Positions 6,910 through 15,071 of a stretch of DNA of 64,000 nucleotides are shown here, in pieces (position 1 is the first letter of the stretch; every line of letters begins with the position of its first letter). The notes under the pieces were generated by a model. It did not search any database. It was not told where the DNA came from and saw nothing but the letters and a program-made list of their open reading frames with translations. The position numbers were made by a program, and so were the translations under genes. Origin of the DNA: JAEYZM01 sp943372195 (lineage in GTDB: Bacteria > Bacteroidota > Bacteroidia > Sphingobacteriales > Sphingobacteriaceae); the NCBI GenBank assembly GCA_943372195.1, contig CALRXS010000002.1:62001-126000 (forward strand). The letters are read 5' to 3'.

Positions 6910-8259
6910 TTACAATAAGAAATAAGAACCTAGACCCAGTACTAACAAGAATCCTAAGGTATCAGTAAAAGCAGTTAAAAATATAGACGATGCTACAGCT
7001 GGGTCAAATCCTAATTTCTCTAAAATAATGGGTACCGACACCCCTACTATGCCTGCTACAATTAAATTACCTAGCATAGCAAGAAAAACTACAACTCCTA
7101 ACATCGCGGAGTGATTATTAAATAATGCAATAACAGATACTATAATACCAAAGAACAATCCATTAAAAATACCTACCAACACTTCTTTAGATACTGTTTC
7201 AAAAACTTTAGAATCAGGCAGTGTATTCAAAGAAATTCTTCTGATAGTAACTGCTAATGCTTGTGTACCCGCATTCCCTCCCATACCTGCTATAATGGGC
7301 ATGAAAGTAGCTAACAAGGTAATTTTCTGAATCGTTGGTTGAAAAAAGTAAACCACAGAACTCGCCATAAACGCTGTAAGCATATTGACCAACAACCATG
7401 GTACTCTACTTTTAATAGCGGCTTTCCAATTACCACTCAACTCTTCCTCGTCAGAAACGTTCGCAATTTTTAAGATATCTTCTGTAGTTTCCTCTTCTAA
7501 AACGTCGATGACATCATCGAAAGAAACTACACCTAACAATAACATGTTTTTATCTACAACAGGTATACCAGGTAAATTATATTGAGATAATAATTGAGCT
7601 ACTTCCTCTTGGTCTGTATCAACTTCAACATATACTAAATCATCATCAAGCAATTCAGATATTTTAACAAAAGGTTTCGCCTTTATTAAATTTTTAAGCG
7701 ATACTGTTCCAACTAATTTATCTTCATTATCAATTACATAAATCGCATAGAATGTTTCAATTTCTTCTGATTGATGAGCAACATCTTCTAATGCATCTTT
7801 CTTTGTTGTGTTAAAATGAACTTTGATAATCTCAGTCGACATTAATCCGCCGGCCGTATCCTCGTTATACGTTAAGAGTTTTCTGATCTCTGCAGCATCC
7901 TCCTCATCAATTCGATCTAAAATTTCATCACGCTTCTCTTCCGATAATTGAGAAACGATATCAGTCGCATCATCATAAGATAACTCTTCAACGATATTCG
8001 TTACTAAATCTTTATTTAAACTTTCGAGTAATTTCTCAGGATGAGATTCAGGGTCCATTTCTGATATGGCCTCTGATGCTATATCAATTGGCAATAAATT
8101 GATTAGCGTTTGGCGTTTTGCATCTTTTAATAGCTCGAGTATTTTTGCTATTTCGGATGGATGCAATTCATCCAAAAATGCACGCAATTCTTGCTCTGAA
8201 CCTTCTAATAGGTCCTCGATTTTTTCCAAATCAAACAAGATATCATCGCGTTGCTTCAT
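6910..8259 (-). CDS. mgtE: Magnesium transporter MgtE
   Basis: 449 residues, the normal length. Order: MgtE N-terminal superhelical domain (about 25-130, repeated 'L..L....I..I...L'), two CBS domains (about 135-255, 'EDTAGGLMSTEIIKVHFNTT' and 'LPGIPVVDKNMLLLGVV'), a plug helix, then five membrane helices (285-449) with 'PIIAGMGGNAGTQALAVTIR', the conserved pore segment. It imports Mg2+ down its gradient and closes when cytosolic Mg2+ binds the N and CBS domains. A -7-like box TATTTTAG lies about 20 bp upstream of the start, next to the terminator of the lipoprotein gene behind it. Confidence 0.96.
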   Translation of the reverse strand: MKQRDDILFDLEKIEDLLEGSEQELRAFLDELHPSEIAKILELLKDAKRQTLINLLPIDIASEAISEMDPESHPEKLLESLNKDLVTNIVEELSYDDATDIVSQLSEEKRDEILDRIDEEDAAEIRKLLTYNEDTAGGLMSTEIIKVHFNTTKKDALEDVAHQSEEIETFYAIYVIDNEDKLVGTVSLKNLIKAKPFVKISELLDDDLVYVEVDTDQEEVAQLLSQYNLPGIPVVDKNMLLLGVVSFDDVIDVLEEETTEDILKIANVSDEEELSGNWKAAIKSRVPWLLVNMLTAFMASSVVYFFQPTIQKITLLATFMPIIAGMGGNAGTQALAVTIRRISLNTLPDSKVFETVSKEVLVGIFNGLFFGIIVSVIALFNNHSAMLGVVVFLAMLGNLIVAGIVGVSVPIILEKLGFDPAVASSIFLTAFTDTLGFLLVLGLGSYFLL

Positions 8260-8293
8260 GATGCTCTAAAATTGCTTGGCTAAAATACAATAA

Positions 8294-8313
8294 AAATCCC
8301 CTTTCGGGGATTT
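8294..8313 (-). terminator. Intrinsic terminator after the 201-residue lipoprotein gene
   Basis: 8-bp perfect stem AAATCCCC / GGGGATTT with a TTTC loop. On the minus strand it follows the lipoprotein stop codon at 8319 by 5 nt and is followed by TTTTTATTG. The plus strand also has a T run, but no plus-strand gene uses it. Confidence 0.7.
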
Positions 8314-8318
8314 ATTTT

Positions 8319-8924
8319 TTAGAGTTTTTGAACTTTTATATCGATCGTAATTGCTCTCGTTAAGGCATTCGTATTTTCGATATCCTTAACATGGAACAAT
8401 CCCAATCTACCATTCGATAACTTAAATCCTACTACATCTCCTTCTACTAATTTAGCAGCTTTAGTAGCAGTTAATGTACCTGACATTTCAGCTGTTAATA
8501 GTGAGTCGTTTGCCAATGCAATAAATTCTGCTTCTGTTAAATCAGTAGCTAAGAATGTTGTAATGTTTTTCACTGTCCATGATTTTACAGAGAAATGAGG
8601 ATTCTGATCTTGAACGTTATTAAATACAGGGTCTGACGGACTTGCAATTACACTTGAATCACCCGTTTGCGATCCAAAATAATAAATTAAATCTATGTAT
8701 GATTGTTTCTGAGAAGCTCTTGATGTGAAATATATAGAATCTTCAGAAACTGAATAAAAACTACCTAATGTCGCATTCGTTTGTCCACCTAATAAATTAG
8801 CCTGAAAACTTTCAAGGTCTTTATATGTCGGGCCTGTAGGAGCAGGTGTTTCTTCTTCTGAACATGCAATTATCATTGAAGACAAAGCTAACATTGATAA
8901 TAATTTAATAGAGATTTTTTTCAT
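8319..8924 (-). CDS. Lipoprotein of unknown function, tandem paralogue 1
   Basis: 201 residues. The N-terminus is a lipoprotein signal (MKKISIKLLSMLALSSMIIAC) followed by an acidic/Pro linker EEETPAPT. The remainder is a single soluble domain with the line 'LLGGQTNATLGSFYSV' (about 44-59), 'IDLIYYFGS' and a final 'LGLFHVKDI...AITIDIKVQKL'. It is a clear paralogue of the next gene (9008-9616), sharing GGQxNATLGSF, the 'LVYF/LIYYFG' strand, 'W..KN.T.F', 'FIA.ANDSL' and the last strand. I do not recognise the family. Likely anchored in the outer membrane or on the cell surface; each copy has its own terminator. Confidence 0.85.
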   Translation of the reverse strand: MKKISIKLLSMLALSSMIIACSEEETPAPTGPTYKDLESFQANLLGGQTNATLGSFYSVSEDSIYFTSRASQKQSYIDLIYYFGSQTGDSSVIASPSDPVFNNVQDQNPHFSVKSWTVKNITTFLATDLTEAEFIALANDSLLTAEMSGTLTATKAAKLVEGDVVGFKLSNGRLGLFHVKDIENTNALTRAITIDIKVQKL

Positions 8925-8957
8925 ATCGATTTTTATTTATAGGCAATATAAAAAAAA

Positions 8958-8981
8958 AGAGTCCGAAATTATTCGGACTCT
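8958..8981 (-). terminator. Intrinsic terminator after the 202-residue lipoprotein gene
   Basis: 10-bp perfect stem AGAGTCCGAA / TTCGGACTCT with an ATTA loop, followed on the minus strand by a run of nine T. It separates the two paralogous lipoprotein genes, so the second copy needs its own promoter or readthrough. Confidence 0.8.
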
Positions 8982-9007
8982 CCTATATTTTTTCAAATAG
9001 TGTTTAA

Positions 9008-9616
9008 CTATTTTTGAACTTTAACGTTAATTGTAATTGAACGGTCAGTACCAGTAGTACCATCAACTGATTGTACGTGGAATAAACCTAATTTACCACC
9101 AGCAGTTTTGAAAGCAACAACGTTACCTGAAACTAACATATTCACGAATGAACCAGAGATAGTGGCAGCGTCAATTGTCTTAACTAATGAATCATTTGCA
9201 GACGCAATAAATTGAGCTGGAGTGATTGTAGTTTTAACGAATTTAGTTGCGTTTTTAGTTGTCCATGAAGGTAATGTAGTTGAACCTGTATGAGCGATTG
9301 CTACAACCGAATCATTAGGTGCACCCATTGATGCTTGGTTAGTAGTACCATAGAAATAAACTAAGTCAACTCTAGCTTGGATAGCTGTACTAGCACCAGC
9401 AGCTGTTGAAGTGATAACTTCACCATTGTTTGTAGCTAAGAAACTACCTAAAGTTGCATTGTTTTGTCCACCCATCATCTTTGCTGAGTAAGAGTTAACA
9501 TCACCATAAACAACTGGCGTAGGAGTTGGAGTTGTATCTTCTTCTTCTTCACAAGCTGTAAAACCAACTGATGCAACAATACCTAACATTAATAATGCTT
9601 TGAAATTCTTTTTCAT
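9008..9616 (-). CDS. Lipoprotein of unknown function, tandem paralogue 2
   Basis: 202 residues with a lipoprotein signal (cysteine in VGFTAC, followed by EEEEDTTPTPTP). Shares with its downstream neighbour the motif 'MMGGQNNATLGSFLAT' (about 48-63), the strand 'VDLVYFYG', 'WTTKNATKF', 'FIASANDSL' and the last strand 'SITINVKVQK'. Composition is richer in Thr/Ala than the first copy. The pair arose by tandem duplication and has since diverged well beyond a recent event. It has a -7 promoter element at 9669-9676 and its own terminator. Function unknown. Confidence 0.85.
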   Translation of the reverse strand: MKKNFKALLMLGIVASVGFTACEEEEDTTPTPTPVVYGDVNSYSAKMMGGQNNATLGSFLATNNGEVITSTAAGASTAIQARVDLVYFYGTTNQASMGAPNDSVVAIAHTGSTTLPSWTTKNATKFVKTTITPAQFIASANDSLVKTIDAATISGSFVNMLVSGNVVAFKTAGGKLGLFHVQSVDGTTGTDRSITINVKVQK

Positions 9617-9668
9617 ATTATTTATTTTTTAAATTATTTGTATTTAACGTAAAATTCTAAATTATTAT

Positions 9669-9676
9669 CAAATATA
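9669..9676 (-). promoter_or_regulatory. -7 promoter element for the 202-residue lipoprotein gene
   Basis: TATATTTG on the minus strand, a perfect TAnnTTTG match, about 50 nt before the start codon. No clear TTTG box at the -33 position. Confidence 0.5.
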
Positions 9677-9722
9677 CAAACCATATATTAAAAAAATGTA
9701 AATTATTCTATACGAATTTATG

Positions 9723-10280
9723 TTAAATGTGATTTATACTTTGAGGTCCTTTATTGAATATCAGGTCTATAATACTCAAATTTTCTACAAATGGCAATTT
9801 ATTAACAAATACTTGTTGATATTCACATGGTTTAATTAAATTATACTCGTTTGGATTATTGAAAGTATCTTCTTTATTGAGTATAACAGTTTTATCAATT
9901 TTTAAGAGTTTAATAATCAAGGCAATAAGCTCATAATTAAACTCCCATAAATATTTATGGCCTTTTTCTGAATAAAATTTCAGAAAATAATCTTCATAAA
10001 ATTCGAAATAAGGTGACCTTCTATAGGCAGATTGAATACTTTTCCAATGCTGTTTTTGCCAATTTTCAGCGTACGATAATTCTATGTGATCAAACATTCT
10101 ACTATCATCTCCTAATTTGGTTGTAGGTATAGAAAGTATTAACTTTCCATTTGCACCTAGAATATAGGTTCTATTTCTCGACGATTTTCTGATGTATCTA
10201 TCTAATAAATGTAATGTAGCATTATCATTTGCTAGCATTTGTTGGAAATAACCTATAGAGGGCAAATAATTGATGTGCAT
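9723..10280 (-). CDS. WbqC family protein
   Basis: 185 residues, slightly short for the family. Recognised by 'HINYLPSIGYFQQML' at the start, then 'YIRKSSRNRTYILGANGKLI' (broken by one base from the usual YQKQ form) and 'WQKQHWKSIQSAYRRSPYFEFY', the three conserved blocks of WbqC. The family is often found near polysaccharide or O-antigen genes, but its reaction is not firmly known. It faces the GWxTD/acyltransferase/glycosyltransferase group, which supports an envelope role. A palindrome (10287-10304) and -7 element lie just upstream. Confidence 0.85.
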   Translation of the reverse strand: MHINYLPSIGYFQQMLANDNATLHLLDRYIRKSSRNRTYILGANGKLILSIPTTKLGDDSRMFDHIELSYAENWQKQHWKSIQSAYRRSPYFEFYEDYFLKFYSEKGHKYLWEFNYELIALIIKLLKIDKTVILNKEDTFNNPNEYNLIKPCEYQQVFVNKLPFVENLSIIDLIFNKGPQSINHI

Positions 10281-10286
10281 CTTAAA

Positions 10287-10304
10287 TTTTGTAACTTTAC
10301 AAAA
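10287..10304. promoter_or_regulatory. 18-bp palindrome between divergent genes, possible operator
   Basis: TTTTGTAA-CT-TTACAAAA, a perfect inverted repeat with a 2-bp centre, in the 55-bp gap between wbqC-like and GWxTD genes. It overlaps the -7 element of the minus-strand gene by five bases, where a bound dimeric regulator would block transcription. AT-rich composition makes chance possible. Confidence 0.35.
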
Positions 10305-10307
10305 GTA
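10300..10307 (-). promoter_or_regulatory. -7 promoter element for the WbqC family gene
   Basis: TACTTTTG on the minus strand, a perfect TAnnTTTG match, 19 nt before the start codon. The -33 region shows no clear TTTG. Confidence 0.5.
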
Positions 10308-10335
10308 AAATATTAATTGTTTATTAGAACAGATA

Positions 10336-11796
10336 ATGAAAAAGACATCTACTCTCCTATTGCTTTTAATAATAGGCTTACTTAGTATTCAAAATGTTGA
10401 AGCTAAAAAGCTAAAAGCATATATATCTTATTATACATTTAACACACCTGAAAACAAACCATATGTAGAAACACATTTCTCTATAGTTGGAAGCTCAGTA
10501 GAATATAAAGCAATTAAACCAGGTACTTATCAAGGAAGTATTGGCATTTCACTAATTTTTAGAAAAGATAATGAAATTGTAAGTATCGACAGATTTAACC
10601 TATTAAGTCAAGAAATTACGGATACTAACAAAGTTGATTTTATTTTCTTAGATCAAAAGAGAACTGCATTACCTAATGGTAAATATACTATGGAGCTAAG
10701 TATTGCTGATAATAATAATCTAAAAAACACAGAGTCGGTATCACAAGAAATTACAATAGAATATGATGATAAAAAAATAAATAGCTCTGATATTATTTTA
10801 ATTGAATCATATTCTAAAAGCAATACCAATGATGCCTTTACTAGAAATGGATATAAATTATTACCTATTGTAAATAACTTCATTCCTACAAACATTACAA
10901 AAATCACCTTCTATCACGAAATCTATAATACCCAAAAAATAAGTCCGAACGAATCTTACCTCCTCGAATATTATATTCAAAACGCTGAAGGACTTAATAA
11001 ACTTAATAGTTATTCATTAGCTAAAAAAGTATTATCTAAAGACGTAATAGTAACATTAAGTGAATTTGATATAAGCTTATTACCTAGCGGTAATTATAAT
11101 TTAATTGTAGAGCTAAGAAATAGAAACAATGAGATTATTGAATCAGCTTCAACATTTTTTCAAAGAAGTAACAAAGCACTAGGTGAAGATGTAAATGATT
11201 TCACAAAAATTAATGTCGATAATTCATTTGCAAGTAAATTTAGCAAACAAGAAATAATAGAATACATTAAATCATTAAATCCGATTTCAACCACTAATGA
11301 AATTGCTTATGTAAAAACACTTTTATCGGTAGATGATGAAACACAAATGAAGCAATACTTAGTATATTTCTGGCAGAAAAGATTCCCTGGTAGTGCTGAA
11401 CAAGAATGGTTGAATTATAAAACTAATGTAGATATAGTAAATGAGAAATATGGCTCTAGATTTACGAAAGGTTATGATACTGACAGAGGTGTAACGCATC
11501 TAAAATATGGTCCGCCGAGTGTTATCAGAAGTAGTGATTTCGACAACAAAGCATACCCTTACGAAGTATGGCATTATTATAAGATAAAACAATTCACTAA
11601 TCGTCGATTCGTATTTTTTGCACCAGAAAATATCAAGAATGAAATGGTATTATTACACTCTAATATGTTTGGTGAACGAAATGACCCTAATTGGAAATAT
11701 AAAATATTATCAAGAACTATGAAATATTCTGATGATGAGAGAAGTGAAGATTTAGAGTATTTCGGACAAAGATTAGAAGCAGATTACAATGACTAA
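10336..11796 (+). CDS. GWxTD domain-containing secreted protein
   Basis: 486 residues with a signal peptide (1-23, ending VEA|K). The long middle part is beta-rich and resembles the extended N-terminal region of Bacteroidota GWxTD proteins. The C-terminal domain (about 345-465) contains 'YLVYFWQKRFPG' and the signature in the form GYDTDRGVTHLKYGPPS, then 'YPYEVWHYY'. The name-giving Trp is replaced by Tyr here. The domain's function is not established. It overlaps the acyltransferase gene by 8 bp and that gene overlaps the glycosyltransferase by 4 bp, so it is the first gene of a three-gene envelope operon. Confidence 0.88.
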   Translation: MKKTSTLLLLLIIGLLSIQNVEAKKLKAYISYYTFNTPENKPYVETHFSIVGSSVEYKAIKPGTYQGSIGISLIFRKDNEIVSIDRFNLLSQEITDTNKVDFIFLDQKRTALPNGKYTMELSIADNNNLKNTESVSQEITIEYDDKKINSSDIILIESYSKSNTNDAFTRNGYKLLPIVNNFIPTNITKITFYHEIYNTQKISPNESYLLEYYIQNAEGLNKLNSYSLAKKVLSKDVIVTLSEFDISLLPSGNYNLIVELRNRNNEIIESASTFFQRSNKALGEDVNDFTKINVDNSFASKFSKQEIIEYIKSLNPISTTNEIAYVKTLLSVDDETQMKQYLVYFWQKRFPGSAEQEWLNYKTNVDIVNEKYGSRFTKGYDTDRGVTHLKYGPPSVIRSSDFDNKAYPYEVWHYYKIKQFTNRRFVFFAPENIKNEMVLLHSNMFGERNDPNWKYKILSRTMKYSDDERSEDLEYFGQRLEADYND

Positions 11797-12688
11797 TATT
11801 TTTTCTTACATAGGGGTATTCATCGTTAAAATCATCTCCTATTTACCATTTACATTACTTTATGTTTTTAGTGACATACTTTATATAATAGTATATAAGC
11901 TTATAGGTTATAGAAGAAAAGTAGTACGTGAAAATTTACGTAAATCATTCCCTAATAAAACTACTGCTGAACTACTTATAATTGAGAAAAAGTATTATCA
12001 TGTATTATGTGATATTATTGTTGAAACAACTAAACTAAATACCTTAACAGAGGCAGAGATTAGAAAACGAGTAAAGATTAAAAACTCTGAAAGATTTTTC
12101 GAATTATTAAAAGAAGGAAAGTCGATTAGTATGGTATTAGGCCATTATTTGAATTGGGAATGGTTTGTATTAGCATTACCTCTTTATACCGGCGTTGATA
12201 CTTATGGTATATACAAACCATTAACGAACAAAACATTTGATATACTATTTAAGAATATGCGTTCTCGTATGGGCATGAAGATGACACCTATGCAACAAAT
12301 AATGAGAGCACTGTTGCAAGCAAAGCAGAAACCTTATACAATTGCTATAGTTACTGATCAAACGCCATCAGATACTGATAATTGTTACTGGACGAAATTC
12401 TTAAATCAAGACACTCCTATTTTTTTGGGTACAGAAAAAATTGCCAATCATTTTGATACAGCTGTGGCTTTCTTAGATATGGATAGAACGAAGCGAGGGT
12501 ATATAGAATTCGAATTTATTATCTTAGCAGAAAACAGTAAAGGAAGGCCTGAGTATGAGATAACAGAGCTTCACACAAGATATCTAGAAAATAAAATTAA
12601 TCGAAAACCTGAATTTTGGTTATGGTCACACAGAAGATGGAAACACCAACCAAATGAGGAACATAAGAAAAAATTTAACTTATCATGA
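11789..12688 (+). CDS. LpxL/HtrB-like lysophospholipid acyltransferase
   Basis: 299 residues. A hydrophobic N-terminal anchor (5-40), then the acyltransferase core with the HX4E catalytic motif: H119 to E124 in GHYLNWEW. Further on 'YGIYKPLTNKTFD' and 'IVTDQTPSD' match the substrate-binding blocks of lipid A late acyltransferases. It would transfer a secondary fatty acyl chain to a lipid A precursor (or an aminolipid) at the inner face of the inner membrane. Translationally coupled to genes on both sides by 8- and 4-bp overlaps. Confidence 0.9.
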   Translation: MTNIFSYIGVFIVKIISYLPFTLLYVFSDILYIIVYKLIGYRRKVVRENLRKSFPNKTTAELLIIEKKYYHVLCDIIVETTKLNTLTEAEIRKRVKIKNSERFFELLKEGKSISMVLGHYLNWEWFVLALPLYTGVDTYGIYKPLTNKTFDILFKNMRSRMGMKMTPMQQIMRALLQAKQKPYTIAIVTDQTPSDTDNCYWTKFLNQDTPIFLGTEKIANHFDTAVAFLDMDRTKRGYIEFEFIILAENSKGRPEYEITELHTRYLENKINRKPEFWLWSHRRWKHQPNEEHKKKFNLS

Positions 12689-13728
12689 CAGATCAACCAC
12701 GAGTCGCGGTAGTCGTATTAAATTACAATGGAGAGAAACTATTGCCAAATTTCTTGCCGAGTGTTTACAATACTAATTATTCAAACTTAAGAATCATATT
12801 AGGTGATAATGCATCGACTGATAAATCCGTTGAATGGGTTAAAACTAATATTCCTCAAGTAGAGATCATCGTCAATGACAAAAACTATGGCTTTGCTGAG
12901 GGTTATAACCAAATACTAGAGCAAGTCAAAGAAGTTGATTATTATGTTTTATTAAATTCAGATGTTGAGGTAACACCTAACTGGATTGAACCAGTAATTC
13001 AAATTATGGAGAAAGATCAGAGAATTGCTGCAGCACAACCTAAAATTATAAGTTATATAGAAAGAGATTCATTTGAATATGCGGGTGCTGCGGGTGGTTT
13101 CATTGATTCTTTCGGATATCCATTTTGCAAGGGAAGAATATTTGATACAATAGAAAAAGACCAAAAACAATACGAACAAAATGATGAGATATTTTGGGCT
13201 AGTGGAGCTGCTTTGTTTATAAGAGCAGAGTTGTATCATCAGTCAGGCGGACTTGATAAAGATTATTTTGCTCATATGGAAGAGATAGATTTATGCTGGA
13301 GATTAAAAAACATGGGCTATAAAATTATGTATTGTGCCGAATCAAAAGTTTACCATGTTGGCGGTGCTACATTAAACGAAACTAATCCGCATAAAACCTA
13401 TTTAAACTTCAGAAATAGTTTAATAACATTAAGGAAAAACATTCCACTTCATAAGGCATTTGGAATCATCTTCATTAGACATGTCTTAGATTTAATACAA
13501 TTACTTAGATTTTTATTTAGTGGTAAGTTCAAACATGCATTTGCTATAAATCGTGCACATTATGATTTCTTAATCACGCAAGCAACCTGGATGATTAAAC
13601 GTAAGAAACTGATAAAATTATTTAATAAACCTAATAATAAAGGCATATATCATAGAAGTATCGTTTATGATTATTTTATATTGAGAAGAAAAAAATTCAA
13701 ACAATTAGATGTTAAATTTTTTGATTAA
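12685..13728 (+). CDS. Family 2 glycosyltransferase
   Basis: 347 residues. GT-A fold: 'VAVVVLNYNGEKLLPNFL' at the start, nucleotide-sugar loop 'LGDNASTDKSVEW', metal-binding 'LLNSDVEV' (around residue 93) and acceptor-side 'HMEEIDLCWRLKNMGY'. The C-terminal ~100 residues are basic and hydrophobic, suggesting membrane association. It belongs to the rhamnosyltransferase-like subgroup that builds surface polysaccharide; the sugar cannot be told. The start overlaps the acyltransferase stop (ATGA), and the end overlaps the convergent aroQ by 17 bp. Confidence 0.9.
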   Translation: MTDQPRVAVVVLNYNGEKLLPNFLPSVYNTNYSNLRIILGDNASTDKSVEWVKTNIPQVEIIVNDKNYGFAEGYNQILEQVKEVDYYVLLNSDVEVTPNWIEPVIQIMEKDQRIAAAQPKIISYIERDSFEYAGAAGGFIDSFGYPFCKGRIFDTIEKDQKQYEQNDEIFWASGAALFIRAELYHQSGGLDKDYFAHMEEIDLCWRLKNMGYKIMYCAESKVYHVGGATLNETNPHKTYLNFRNSLITLRKNIPLHKAFGIIFIRHVLDLIQLLRFLFSGKFKHAFAINRAHYDFLITQATWMIKRKKLIKLFNKPNNKGIYHRSIVYDYFILRRKKFKQLDVKFFD

Positions 13729-14143
13729 TAAATGCTTGAATTGCTAAATCATAAGACATAAGTCCGAACCCCGATATACTCCCCCAACAATGTTTAGTTA
13801 GTAAAGTAGAATGCCTAAAGCCTTCTCTTGAATATATATTACTAATATGAACTTCTATGGTTTTTAATTTAATAGCACGTATTGCATCACTTAATGCAAT
13901 AGAGCTATGTGAAAATGCTGCAGCATTAATAATTATTCCAGTATAATTTGATTCTGCGTTTTGAATGCAGTTAATTATATCTGTTTCTGAATTCGATTGA
14001 TAATAATCTAATTCTAAGTCTAAGTATTTATTTTTAAATTGATTAAAATATTCTTCGAATGAAATTTCTCCGTATATTGTAGCCTCTCTTCTACCTAGTA
14101 AATTTAAGTTTGGGCCATTTACAATTAAAAGTTTAATACTCAT
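13712..14143 (-). CDS. aroQ: Type II 3-dehydroquinate dehydratase
   Basis: 143 residues, the usual length. It converts 3-dehydroquinate to 3-dehydroshikimate in the shikimate pathway. The N-terminus has 'NGPNLNLLGRREATIYG' with the active-site Arg and Tyr24 on the mobile loop; 'INAAAFSHSSIALSDAI' carries the substrate-binding Asn and His; 'EVHISNIYSREGFRH' has the second His. Forms a dodecamer. Its start codon lies one base from that of the divergent xerD, so each gene's promoter must lie within the other's coding sequence. Confidence 0.97.
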   Translation of the reverse strand: MSIKLLIVNGPNLNLLGRREATIYGEISFEEYFNQFKNKYLDLELDYYQSNSETDIINCIQNAESNYTGIIINAAAFSHSSIALSDAIRAIKLKTIEVHISNIYSREGFRHSTLLTKHCWGSISGFGLMSYDLAIQAFINQKI

Positions 14144-14144
14144 A

Positions 14145-15071
14145 ATGGATTGGAATTCTAGTATAAAAGGTTTTAAGTCTTATTTAAAATTAGAACGTTC
14201 TTTATCGAAGAATTCTATTGAAGCATACATACGCGATATTGAAAAACTACTTCAATACTTTGAGTACAGTAAAACTAAAATCTCCCCGACTGATGTTCAA
14301 ACCAAAGATATAAAAGAATTTCTAGAATGGATTAATGGCTTAGGTATGACCGCTAGCTCTCAAGCTAGAGTGCTATCAGGTATTAAGTCATACTTTAAAT
14401 ATTTAATGATTGAAGATATAATCAAAAAAGACCCTGCTGCAATTGTTGATACTCCAAAACTCGGACGAAAATTACCAGACACCTTAAGTCTAGCAGAGAT
14501 CAATGAAATAATTGAAACCGTTGATGCAAGCTCTGCTGAAGGTATGAGAAACAAAGCCTTACTTGAGACTTTGTATGCATGCGGGTTAAGAGTATCTGAA
14601 CTAGTGAATTTAAAACTCTCTGATGTTTATTTTGAGATAGACTTTTTGAAAGTCACTGGTAAAGGTGATAAAGAAAGATTTGTACCCATTGGCAGCACTG
14701 CCAAAAAGTTAATTAAATTATATGTGAATGAAGTACGAGTACACCAAGACATAAAAAAAGGAGAAGAAGACATTATTTTTCTTAACCGTAGAGGCAGTCG
14801 CTTATCAAGAGTTATGGTTTTTACCATCATCAAAAGATTAGCTATCAAAGCCGGCATTAAAAAAAGCATTTCACCTCATACTTTCAGACATTCATTTGCT
14901 ACTCATTTAGTTGAAGGGGGTGCTGATTTAAGGGCGGTGCAAGAGATGCTCGGACACGAATCTATAACAACTACAGAGATCTATACACATTTAGATAGAA
15001 ATTATTTAAAAGAAACAATCATAAGCTTCCATCCAAGATCGAAGAAAAGAGCTAGAGTATTATCTAATTAA
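14145..15071 (+). CDS. xerD: Tyrosine recombinase XerD
   Basis: 308 residues. N-terminal core-binding (SAM-like) domain 1-95; catalytic domain 110-300. All catalytic residues are present: R149 (CGLRVSEL), K173 (TGKGDKERF), H245 and R248 (PHTFRHSFATH), H271 (LGHESITTTEIYTH), nucleophile Y280. Length and motifs fit the chromosomal dimer-resolution recombinase rather than an integrase of a mobile element; nothing mobile surrounds it. It overlaps the convergent prmC by 12 bp. Confidence 0.94.
   Translation: MDWNSSIKGFKSYLKLERSLSKNSIEAYIRDIEKLLQYFEYSKTKISPTDVQTKDIKEFLEWINGLGMTASSQARVLSGIKSYFKYLMIEDIIKKDPAAIVDTPKLGRKLPDTLSLAEINEIIETVDASSAEGMRNKALLETLYACGLRVSELVNLKLSDVYFEIDFLKVTGKGDKERFVPIGSTAKKLIKLYVNEVRVHQDIKKGEEDIIFLNRRGSRLSRVMVFTIIKRLAIKAGIKKSISPHTFRHSFATHLVEGGADLRAVQEMLGHESITTTEIYTHLDRNYLKETIISFHPRSKKRARVLSN

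Noticed and set aside
14145..15071. Tyrosine recombinase considered as the integrase of a mobile element
   Set aside because: Length and catalytic motifs fit XerD; neighbours are housekeeping genes and no attachment-site repeats are evident.
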